NCBI GenBank assembly: GCA_027306845.1
Contig: DAHUYY010000115.1
Coordinates: 1-6,190 of the forward strand
Origin: Vulcanimicrobiota bacterium
GTDB lineage: Bacteria; Vulcanimicrobiota; Vulcanimicrobiia; Vulcanimicrobiales; Vulcanimicrobiaceae
DNA length: 6,190 bases
Direction: 5' to 3'
The position numbers and the translations under genes were made by a program. The notes under the pieces are model-generated. The model ran no database searches. It saw only the letters and a program-made list of their open reading frames with translations, and was not told where the DNA came from. How positions within the stretch are numbered: the stretch's first letter is position 1; every line of letters starts with the position of its first letter. Positions 1 to 6,190 of this stretch are shown one piece after another.

Positions 1-2481
1 TTGCGCGAACGACTCGATTACGAACTCTCGATCATTACGAAGATGGGCTTTGCCTCCTATTTTCTCATCGTTTGGGATTTTATCAAGTTTGCGCGCGATC
101 GCGATATTCCAGTTGGGCCGGGGCGCGGGTCGGCGGTCGGATCGATCGTCGCCTACTCGTTGCGCATTACCGACCTCGATCCGTTACGCTTCAATCTCAT
201 TTTCGAACGTTTTCTCAACCCCGATCGCATTTCTATGCCCGATATCGACACCGATTTTTGCGTCGAACGGCGCGACGAAGTTATTGCGTACGTCCGGGAA
301 AAATACGGTGAAGATCGCGTAGCACAGATCGTTACTTTCGGAAAAATGTTGGCACGAGCGGCCGTGCGCGATGCCGGCCGCGCATTAGGGGTTCCGCTTC
401 CCGATGTCGATAAGGTGGCCAAACTCATTCCGTCGGGCCCTGGAGGAATGACGATCGGTGAGGCGCTCGAGCAGATTCCCGAATTAAAGATGCTCAACGA
501 TCAACGCCCGGAGATTCGCGAGTTGCTCAAAACGGCGCGTGCGATCGAGGGGCTGGCGCGGAGCGCCGGCACGCACGCCGCCGGCGTGGTGATCGGGGCC
601 GAACCGTTGGTCGAACACGCTCCGTTGGTGAAACTCAACGACGGCGGTGTGAACACGCAATACGACATGACCTGGATCGAGAAAATCGGGCTGTTGAAAA
701 TGGATTTTCTCGGGTTGCGAAACCTCACGGTCATGCACGCGGCGGTTCGGGAGATTCGGCGAACCGGCGATCCGTCTTTTTCGCTCGAAGGCATACCGCT
801 CGACGACCGAGCGACCTTCGAGATGCTCTCGCGCGGCGAGACCGCCGGCGTCTTCCAACTCGAGAGCGAGGGGATGAAACGCGTCTGCACCGAGCTGCGC
901 CCGTCGCGTTTTGAAGATATTATCGCCTTAGTTGCGCTCTATCGCCCGGGGCCTATGGACTGGATACCGCAGTATATTGCGATCAAACACGGACGGCAAA
1001 AACCCACCTTCTTGCACCCGATTCTCGAACCGATTCTTGCCGAGACCTATTCCATCGCCTGTTATCAAGAACAGGTCATGCAGATCGCGCGTGATTTTGC
1101 CGGGTTTTCCATGGGAGAAGCCGACGAATTACGTAAGGTGATGGGGAAAAAACAGAAGGAGAAGATACCGGTCTATCGGCAAAAATTCGTCGAAGGTGCG
1201 GTCGCTCGTTCGGGCGTGAGCGTCGCGCTTGCCGAACAAGTGTTTACCTTCATCGAACCATTCGCCGGTTACGGATTTAATAAATCGCACGCCGCTGCGT
1301 ATGCGCTGATTTCCTATCAAACCGCCTATCTCAAAGCCAACTATCCACTGCCGTACCTCGCGGCGCTCATGGGTTCGGTGCGCGACAAAACGGAAAAACT
1401 CGTTGAGTATATCGACGTTGCGCGTCGTTTGGGCATCGAGGTGCTTCCGCCCGACGTGAATGAATCGATCAGCGATTTCGGCGTGATCGGAAAATCGATA
1501 CGTTTCGGTTTGAGCGCGATTAAAGGCGTAGGCGAAGGCGCGGTTGCGTCGATGGTATCGGCGCGCGAGCGCGGCGGGCGTTTCCGAGACCTCTTCGATT
1601 TTGTCGATCGGATCGACGGCAAGCAGGCGAATAAACGAATCCTCGAGGCGCTGGTGAAGTGCGGCGCGCTCGACACGTTGCCGGGGAATCGCGCGGAGAA
1701 GTTAGCGGGGATCGAACGGGCGGTTAGTCTTTCGGCGACGCGCGCTCGAGAAGATGCGTTGGGCCAAACCTCGCTCTTCGGAGAAGCGATGGGAGAGCCC
1801 GGGGTTACTCCCTCCCTGACGCGCTCGTTACCGCCGTCGCAGCGACAGATTCTCAAGTGGGAGCGCGAGACATTGGGGATATTCGTCTCCGGGCACCCGC
1901 TCGCCGAGCACGAAGAACGCTTCGCTCGAATGGGGGTGACCCCGATTCGGGATCTCGCCTCCCGAGGGGATGACGCCGAGGTGAAAATTGCCGGCCTCGT
2001 TGCCTCGGTTCGACGGACGATGACCCGCAACGGTGCGCAAATGCTAATCGCGCAAATCGAGGATACGACCGGTTCGTGCGAAGCGATCGTTTTTGCGAAA
2101 CTCTACCCGACGCTCTCGCCGATCTTCGTTGCCGACGATATCCTCGTGTTGCGCGGTCGGGTGCGCGTGCGCGAACGGCCCGGCGACGGCGAAGAGAGCG
2201 CTCCGACGGTCTCCTTGTCGGTCGACGAAGCCTCGGTTTTCAACGCACCGGCGGTCGACGCATCGCCGCCCGTCCGCAGTTGGTTGCTCGACCTTCGCAC
2301 GCGCGAGCAGGTCGATCGACTCACGGCGCTGATGGAGCGTTGCCCCGGCGATGCGCGGGTCTTCTTGCGGAGCAAAAATCGCGAACGGGAGTTGCCGCGA
2401 CGACTCGGCGGAGAGCGGCGCGTGCATGCAGAACTCATCGCGATCTTCGGTGACGAGGGCGTTCACCTGAAGAGCGAGTAG
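1..2481 (+). CDS. dnaE: DNA polymerase III alpha subunit, 5'-truncated by the window edge
   Basis: Catalytic subunit of the bacterial replicative polymerase (C-family), extending primers in the replisome on the sliding clamp. The reading frame is already open at base 1 and the first visible residues align inside the palm domain, so the TTG at base 1 is not a real start; compared with E. coli DnaE about 320 N-terminal residues (the PHP domain and the start of the palm) are missing. Numbering from base 1, the palm carries GRGSAVGS (41-48) and PDIDTDF (80-86), with D81 and D83 matching E. coli catalytic D401 and D403; KMDFLGL (233-239) supplies the third carboxylate D235, matching D555 at exactly the same spacing of 154. 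Fingers signatures follow: GVFQLESEGMKRV (283-295), RPGPMD (315-320) and FAGYGFNKSHAAAYAL (421-436). A helix-hairpin-helix lies near 501-519, the clamp-binding motif QTSLF at 589-593, an OB fold at about 661-740, and a small C-terminal domain ends at 826. No intein or frameshift is seen. The clamp motif favours the replicative DnaE over the mutagenic ImuC/DnaE2 type. Confidence 0.97.
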   Translation: MRERLDYELSIITKMGFASYFLIVWDFIKFARDRDIPVGPGRGSAVGSIVAYSLRITDLDPLRFNLIFERFLNPDRISMPDIDTDFCVERRDEVIAYVREKYGEDRVAQIVTFGKMLARAAVRDAGRALGVPLPDVDKVAKLIPSGPGGMTIGEALEQIPELKMLNDQRPEIRELLKTARAIEGLARSAGTHAAGVVIGAEPLVEHAPLVKLNDGGVNTQYDMTWIEKIGLLKMDFLGLRNLTVMHAAVREIRRTGDPSFSLEGIPLDDRATFEMLSRGETAGVFQLESEGMKRVCTELRPSRFEDIIALVALYRPGPMDWIPQYIAIKHGRQKPTFLHPILEPILAETYSIACYQEQVMQIARDFAGFSMGEADELRKVMGKKQKEKIPVYRQKFVEGAVARSGVSVALAEQVFTFIEPFAGYGFNKSHAAAYALISYQTAYLKANYPLPYLAALMGSVRDKTEKLVEYIDVARRLGIEVLPPDVNESISDFGVIGKSIRFGLSAIKGVGEGAVASMVSARERGGRFRDLFDFVDRIDGKQANKRILEALVKCGALDTLPGNRAEKLAGIERAVSLSATRAREDALGQTSLFGEAMGEPGVTPSLTRSLPPSQRQILKWERETLGIFVSGHPLAEHEERFARMGVTPIRDLASRGDDAEVKIAGLVASVRRTMTRNGAQMLIAQIEDTTGSCEAIVFAKLYPTLSPIFVADDILVLRGRVRVRERPGDGEESAPTVSLSVDEASVFNAPAVDASPPVRSWLLDLRTREQVDRLTALMERCPGDARVFLRSKNRERELPRRLGGERRVHAELIAIFGDEGVHLKSE

Positions 2482-2482
2482 C

Positions 2483-2492
2483 AGAGGAGAGG
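2483..2492 (+). promoter_or_regulatory. Ribosome binding site of hisZ
   Basis: The purine run AGAGGAGAGG lies between the dnaE stop codon (2479-2481) and the ATG at 2494. Its AGGAG core (2485-2489) is a good Shine-Dalgarno match four bases before the start, rather close but usable; the second half (GAGAGG) is closer still. It is the only clear Shine-Dalgarno in the window and supports ATG 2494 as the hisZ start. The gap leaves no room for a terminator or a full promoter, so hisZ is probably read from the dnaE transcript or from a promoter inside dnaE. Confidence 0.75.
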
Positions 2493-2493
2493 C

Positions 2494-3690
2494 ATGAGGC
2501 TCCCACCCGGCGTTCGAGATTGGTTGCCGCAAGAGTTCGCATTCAAACAGCGCGTGGAGGATCGCATCGGCGTCGTCTTCGACCGTTGGTCCTATGCGCG
2601 CATCGCAACCCCGACCTTCGAGAGTTACGAATCGCTGGAGCGTGGACTCGGTGAGAAGCTCATGCGACAGACCTTTCGTTTCAGCGATCCGCTCGGTGAG
2701 GAGCTCGCTCTGCGTACCGAGATGACGACGCCGATCGCGCGCGTGGTCTCGACCCGCTTACGCAATGCCAGCCTCCCCATTCGGCTCTCGTATATCGCTC
2801 CCGCATACCGTTACGAAGAGCCCCAACTCGGGCGAATGCGCGAGTTTACGCAGGCGGGCGCAGAGCTGATCGGCGCCGCCGGAGCCGACGCCGATGCCGA
2901 AGCACTCTTTATGGCGATCGAGACGCTTGACGCCGTCGGGCTCGCCGACGCGCACTTCGACATGAACGATTCGGCGATCGTCGATGGAGCGCTCGTTACG
3001 CTGGGGATCTCGGCGCCGCGCGCGCGGCTCTGGAAAGAAGCGATCTCCGCGCGCAACCTCGTTGCTCTCGATGAGTTAGCGCGTCGCGACGATGCGCGTG
3101 TCGAACGCTATGCCCTCTTGCGCCGCATGATCGTGACGCGAGGCACCGATGAGGTTTTGGCCCTCGCTCGAGAGCTCGCTCCGAACCCGGAGGCGCAGGC
3201 GGCGATCTATCGACTCGAACGAATTCTCGCGCGCGCCTCTGCGATCGGATTCGGTGCGCGCGTGGCGATCGACCCGGCACTCTTGCGCGATCTCGAATAC
3301 TATACCGGATTTGTATTCGAAGGTTTTCTCGGCGACCTTGGTTTCTCGCTCTGCGGAGGCGGACGATACGATACGCTCTTGCCGCGATTCGGGTACGACG
3401 TTCCCGCCGTTGGGTGGATGGTGGGTGTCGAACGAATTTTGCTCGCACTCGAGCGGCGTCGCATCGGCGAACGGCGTCGGCGAGAGGTCGACGTCTTCGT
3501 CGTCGGCTCCGACGCGGTAGCGATGGCCGAACGCGCGAAGGGAGAACGCGTTCGCGTCGACGTGCGCGGGCTCGACCGAGCTGCGGCAATCGCCTACGCT
3601 CGACACAAGGCGATCCCGCGTCTGCTCCTAGCCGGCGGTGATGATGTCGAAGAGATTCTCCTCGAAGCCGACGAACGTTCCTCACCGTGA
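2494..3690 (+). CDS. hisZ: ATP phosphoribosyltransferase regulatory subunit HisZ (histidyl-tRNA synthetase paralogue)
   Basis: HisZ is a catalytically idle relative of histidyl-tRNA synthetase that binds short-form HisG and is needed for its activity and histidine feedback control in the cytoplasm. The 398-residue protein shows the class II synthetase fold: an N-terminal PPGVRDWLP (4-12), LRTEMTTPIARV (73-84), motif 2 region RYEEPQLGRMREFTQAG (106-122), the histidine-site segment LRDLEYYTGFVFEGF (264-278), and GGGRYDTLLPRFG (288-300) leading into motif 3 GWMVGVERI (307-315). The C terminus (about 330-395) is a reduced alpha/beta segment resembling a shortened HisS anticodon-binding domain. 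Start ATG 2494 has a Shine-Dalgarno and puts the PPGVRD motif at the usual distance from the N terminus. The stop overlaps the start of hisG by four bases. An authentic HisS is the alternative; the YYTG form of the histidine motif, the weak C-terminal domain and above all the adjoining short hisG favour HisZ. Confidence 0.92.
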   Translation: MRLPPGVRDWLPQEFAFKQRVEDRIGVVFDRWSYARIATPTFESYESLERGLGEKLMRQTFRFSDPLGEELALRTEMTTPIARVVSTRLRNASLPIRLSYIAPAYRYEEPQLGRMREFTQAGAELIGAAGADADAEALFMAIETLDAVGLADAHFDMNDSAIVDGALVTLGISAPRARLWKEAISARNLVALDELARRDDARVERYALLRRMIVTRGTDEVLALARELAPNPEAQAAIYRLERILARASAIGFGARVAIDPALLRDLEYYTGFVFEGFLGDLGFSLCGGGRYDTLLPRFGYDVPAVGWMVGVERILLALERRRIGERRRREVDVFVVGSDAVAMAERAKGERVRVDVRGLDRAAAIAYARHKAIPRLLLAGGDDVEEILLEADERSSP

Positions 3691-4322
3691 GCGAGTTGAC
3701 GATCGCGCTACCGAAGGGAGCTCTCTACGACCTTAGCGCAACCGCTCTTGCTGCGATCGGCATCGACGTACCGGCCGATCCCGGGCGCCGGTTGACGATG
3801 GCCAGCTCCGACGGCTCGGCAAAGTTGCTTTTGCTGCGCCCGACCGACGTCCCGGCATATGTAGAATTCGGCGCCGCCGACTGCGGTATCGTCGGGAAAG
3901 ATACGCTGTGGGAGAGCGAGCGCTCGGTGAGCGAGGCGATCGATCTGCAGTTCGGGGCCTGCCGTCTCGTGGTTGCCGCTCGGCGCATCGACGGCTTTCA
4001 TGAAGGCGCGCGTTATCCGACCTTTCTGCGCGTCGCAACGAAATTCAAACGTATGGCAACACAGTATTTTTCCGAGCGCGATATTCCTTGCGAGATCATT
4101 GCGTTGCATGGATCGGTGGAACTCGCTCCATTGGTCGGGCTCGCCGACGTGATCGTCGATCTCGTAGCGACGGGTAGCACGCTGCGCGAACACGATATGG
4201 TCGTCGTCGACGATATTGCAACCTCGACCGCGCGCTTCGTTCTCAATCCGGTCGCCTACCGCAGCAAGTACGCACGGCTCTCTGCGCTCTGCGAACGCTT
4301 GCAGGCGAGCATCGCCTCGTGA
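3687..4322 (+). CDS. hisG: ATP phosphoribosyltransferase, short-form catalytic subunit HisG
   Basis: Catalyses ATP + PRPP to N1-(5-phosphoribosyl)-ATP + PPi, the committed first step of histidine biosynthesis, in the cytoplasm. The protein has 211 residues, the typical size of the short form (HisG-S), and lacks the ~80-residue C-terminal histidine-binding domain of the long form; this type works only in complex with HisZ, encoded just upstream. Visible signatures are the N-terminal LTIALPKGAL (4-13), the FGAADCGIVGKDTL segment (61-74), and the family signature from ELAPLVGLADVIVDL (145-159) into the PRPP-binding loop ATGSTLREH (161-169). The GTG start at 3687 overlaps the hisZ TGA (GTGA). No clear Shine-Dalgarno precedes it, which suggests coupling to hisZ translation and so balanced subunit production. 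All expected motifs are intact. Confidence 0.96.
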   Translation: MSELTIALPKGALYDLSATALAAIGIDVPADPGRRLTMASSDGSAKLLLLRPTDVPAYVEFGAADCGIVGKDTLWESERSVSEAIDLQFGACRLVVAARRIDGFHEGARYPTFLRVATKFKRMATQYFSERDIPCEIIALHGSVELAPLVGLADVIVDLVATGSTLREHDMVVVDDIATSTARFVLNPVAYRSKYARLSALCERLQASIAS

Positions 4323-5605
4323 GATTCGTGCGGGCCGACGACCGCATCGCGATGGCGGCGGTATTGCGTCGAGGTTGGAGGCCCGACGCCGCGCTCGCGG
4401 CGCGCGTCGCCGAGATCGTCGCCGACGTGGAGGCGCGCGGCGACCGGGCTCTCCTCGAGTACACGCGCCGATTTGACGCCCCCGAGTATAGCCTCACGCA
4501 TCTGCGCGTTCCGGTCCCCATGCCCTCGGTCGCCCGCGCGGCATTGCCGGAGGATCTCGCCGCCGCAATCGAGCGCGCCGCGGAACGGATCGCGGATTTC
4601 CACCGACGCCAACGGAGCGAGGATATCGCCTATCGCTGCGACGATGGAACCGAATATGCGTTCCGACGAGAGCCGCTGGGATCGGTGGCGATCTACGCGC
4701 CGGGGGGAAGCGCCGCGCTGCCCTCCTCCGTACTCATGGGCGCAATTCCGGCGAAGATTGCCGGCGTACGCCGCAGGATCGTCCTCACGCCTCCACAACG
4801 CGACGGGCGCATGCATCCGGCGGTGCTCTTTGCAGCGAGCCTCTGCGAAGTCGACGAACTCTATGCCGTCGGTGGGGCGCAGGCGATTGCCGCAGCCGCC
4901 TTCGGCACTGCGAGCATCATCGCGGTCGATAAGATCGTCGGTCCCGGAAACTCCTACGTCACCGAAGCGAAACGCCAGCTCTTCGGTGTCGTCGGTATCG
5001 ATGGGCTCGCGGGCCCATCGGAAGTGTTGGTGGTCGCCGATGCAGCGGCCTCCTCAGAACTCGTCGTCGCCGAACTCCTCGCGCAAGCCGAACACGACGC
5101 GCAGGCGCGCGTTGCGGTCCTCAGCGATTCCTTCGAACTGCTGGAGAGCTGCGCCCAACTGCTCGAGGCGATCGACGTAAAGCGTTTGCCGCGCGGCGAG
5201 ACGATCGCCGCAGCCCTCGATCGAGGCGGCTTTTTTATCGAAGCGAAATCGAAGGGCGAGATCGCAGCAACGATCGCCGCGTTCGCTCCGGAGCATCTAA
5301 GCCTCCAGGTCGCCGATCCCGAATTTTATCTCGCGCATCTGCGTTGCGTCGGCGCGGCGTTCGTCGGTGAATCGACACCGGTCGCCTGCGGCGACTATTT
5401 AGCGGGAACGAACCACGTGTTGCCGACCTCGGGATCGGCACGTTTCGCCTCGGGGCTCGCGCTTGCAGACTTTACGCGAACCTACAGCGTCGTACGGAAC
5501 TCTTCGGAGCGCATGCGCGGCGATGCCGCGGCGATATCGACCTTCGCTTCCTTTGAGGGGCTCGACGCGCACGCGCAGAGCGCGCGCCTGAGAATGAAAC
5601 CCTGA
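4319..5605 (+). CDS. hisD: Histidinol dehydrogenase HisD
   Basis: Zinc enzyme that oxidises L-histidinol to L-histidine in two NAD+-dependent steps, the end of the pathway, in the cytoplasm. At 428 residues it is full length for the family (about 430). The NAD-site segment KIVGPGNSYVTEAKR is at 205-219 and AGPSEVLV at 231-238. All catalytic and metal residues can be placed by alignment with E. coli: zinc ligands Q256 and H259 in AQAEHD, D359 in GDY, and H418 near the C terminus, with the catalytic pair E325-H326 in APEHL. The GTNHVLPT signature is at 363-370. The GTG start at 4319 overlaps the hisG stop (GTGA); a weak AGGCGAG (4303-4309) lies nine bases upstream. The order hisG-hisD is common in his clusters and joins the first and last enzymes of the route. 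Confidence 0.97.
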   Translation: MRFVRADDRIAMAAVLRRGWRPDAALAARVAEIVADVEARGDRALLEYTRRFDAPEYSLTHLRVPVPMPSVARAALPEDLAAAIERAAERIADFHRRQRSEDIAYRCDDGTEYAFRREPLGSVAIYAPGGSAALPSSVLMGAIPAKIAGVRRRIVLTPPQRDGRMHPAVLFAASLCEVDELYAVGGAQAIAAAAFGTASIIAVDKIVGPGNSYVTEAKRQLFGVVGIDGLAGPSEVLVVADAAASSELVVAELLAQAEHDAQARVAVLSDSFELLESCAQLLEAIDVKRLPRGETIAAALDRGGFFIEAKSKGEIAATIAAFAPEHLSLQVADPEFYLAHLRCVGAAFVGESTPVACGDYLAGTNHVLPTSGSARFASGLALADFTRTYSVVRNSSERMRGDAAAISTFASFEGLDAHAQSARLRMKP

Positions 5606-6190
5606 ATATCGATTACGTGGCCTTCGATCTCGACGGTACGCTCGTAGGGCGAGAGACGCGTCTCTCGGATCGCGTGCGCTCCTCGGTCGCGGCGATGCTC
5701 GCGCAAGGCACGGCGGGTGGAATCGTTACCGGGCGAATGTTCCAGGCCGCCCTGCCATTCGTGCGGGAGCTCGCTCTCCGCGCTCCGACGATTTGCTATC
5801 AAGGTGCGTGGGTCGTCGATACTGCAAGCGAACGTCGGCTGCTCGATCGGCCGATCGCCGCCGATCTCGTGCGCGAAATTCTCGATGAATTTAATGGAGA
5901 AGATCTCCACTTGCAGCTCTATTCCGACGACCGCTACTATTGCGAGCGAAGCAATCGCTTCTCGGAGCTTTACGCATCGCTCGCCGGAATCGCGCCGATC
6001 GTCGGGCCGCTCGCCGAGCACTTTCTCAATCGCAGCGCTACGAAGGCCGTCGTCGTCGCCGATCCCGAGCGCGCGGAGCGGGTGCTGCTGCACGCCCGCC
6101 GTCATTTCGGCGATCGGCTCTATATCACGCGTAGCTATCCCGAGTTCGTCGAGATGCTCGATCCGCGCGTCGATAAAGGCAGAGCGTTGG
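5602..6190 (+). CDS. Cof-like HAD-superfamily (type IIB) phosphatase, 3'-truncated by the window edge
   Basis: Probable soluble Mg2+-dependent phosphatase of the Cof/type IIB HAD group; members hydrolyse sugar phosphates, nucleotide or cofactor phosphates, and the substrate cannot be read from this fragment. The frame stays open to the last base and gives 196 visible residues when counted from CTG 5602. HAD motif I is FDLDGT (8-13) with the nucleophile D9 and general acid D11; motif II is the T43 of VTGR (42-45); the motif III lysine K192 is in VDKGRAL (190-196). The ~100 residues between motifs II and III form the C2-type cap expected for Cof proteins. Motif IV (GDxxND) lies beyond the window. 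Start choice is uncertain: an in-frame TGA at 5554 limits the gene, no ATG precedes motif I, and only CTG 5602 or GTG 5617 are plausible. CTG gives a complete first beta strand (LNIDYVAFDLDG) and a four-base CTGA overlap like the two upstream junctions; GTG would begin within that strand. Confidence 0.85.
   Translation, partial: MNIDYVAFDLDGTLVGRETRLSDRVRSSVAAMLAQGTAGGIVTGRMFQAALPFVRELALRAPTICYQGAWVVDTASERRLLDRPIAADLVREILDEFNGEDLHLQLYSDDRYYCERSNRFSELYASLAGIAPIVGPLAEHFLNRSATKAVVVADPERAERVLLHARRHFGDRLYITRSYPEFVEMLDPRVDKGRAL

Noticed and set aside
1..3. TTG at base 1 as the dnaE start
   Set aside because: The first codons already align with the palm domain around E. coli residue 320, so the gene continues upstream.
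95..102. HIP1 octamer GCGATCGC as evidence of a cyanobacterium
   Set aside because: Only about one full octamer was found in 6.2 kb; the excess is in the CGATCG core with varied flanks.
1341..2030. 229-codon open frame on the minus strand inside dnaE
   Set aside because: It lies opposite strongly conserved dnaE sequence, its product is rich in Arg, Ser and Pro with no recognisable fold, and long antisense open frames are expected in GC-rich coding DNA.
2482..2493. Terminator or promoter between dnaE and hisZ
   Set aside because: The gap is 12 bases, with no inverted repeat or T-run; it contains only the ribosome binding site.
2996..3685. 229-codon open frame on the minus strand inside hisZ
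   Set aside because: The product is extremely arginine-rich and low in complexity, and it mirrors the codon pattern of hisZ; no start signal or family resemblance.
2494..3690. hisS (true histidyl-tRNA synthetase)
   Set aside because: The shortened C-terminal domain, the YYTG form of the histidine motif and the neighbouring short-form hisG, which needs HisZ, favour HisZ. Residual uncertainty is reflected in the confidence.
4473..5180. 235-codon open frame on the plus strand in another frame of hisD
   Set aside because: Composition is Arg/Ser/Pro-rich and it overlaps the conserved hisD frame completely; it is a frame shadow.
5482..6105. 207-codon open frame on the minus strand across the hisD end and the HAD gene
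   Set aside because: The plus strand over the same bases encodes the HisD C terminus and a HAD protein with motifs I, II and III in the right order, which explains the region better.

Overview
The window is ordinary chromosomal DNA, GC-rich by eye (roughly 60%), and almost entirely coding on the plus strand. It holds the end of the replicative DNA polymerase gene dnaE, three histidine-biosynthesis genes (hisZ, hisG, hisD) and the beginning of a Cof-like HAD phosphatase gene that runs off the right edge. No RNA gene, mobile element, CRISPR array, long repeat or intergenic stretch over about 15 bases is visible.

Layout: 1-2481 is the C-terminal ~826 codons of dnaE, whose N-terminal PHP domain lies upstream of the window. 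After an 11-base gap (2482-2493 including the ribosome binding site) comes hisZ (2494-3690). hisG (3687-4322) overlaps hisZ by four bases and hisD (4319-5605) overlaps hisG by four bases, both through GTGA junctions. The HAD gene probably starts at a CTG (5602) that overlaps the hisD stop in the same way (CTGA). The packing suggests one transcript, dnaE-hisZ-hisG-hisD-HAD, with translational coupling along the his part.

Function: HisZ and the short-form HisG together make the hetero-octameric type ATP phosphoribosyltransferase, the committed first step of histidine synthesis. HisD carries out the last two oxidations from histidinol to histidine. The middle steps (hisI/E, A, F, H, B, C and a histidinol-phosphate phosphatase) are not in the window. 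The HAD protein could be a general sugar-phosphate or cofactor phosphatase; a role in the histidine pathway is only a context-based guess.

Organism: a bacterium. The DnaE is the E. coli/Thermus-type replicative enzyme with a clamp-binding motif. The split HisZ/HisG argues against groups that use only long HisG (such as enteric gammaproteobacteria and most Actinobacteria). The style of the proteins would fit an uncultured phylum such as Eremiobacterota (WPS-2) or a neighbouring GC-rich lineage, but this is a low-confidence impression. The main sequence-level oddity is a strong excess of the hexamer CGATCG. I found no convincing new biological system here.
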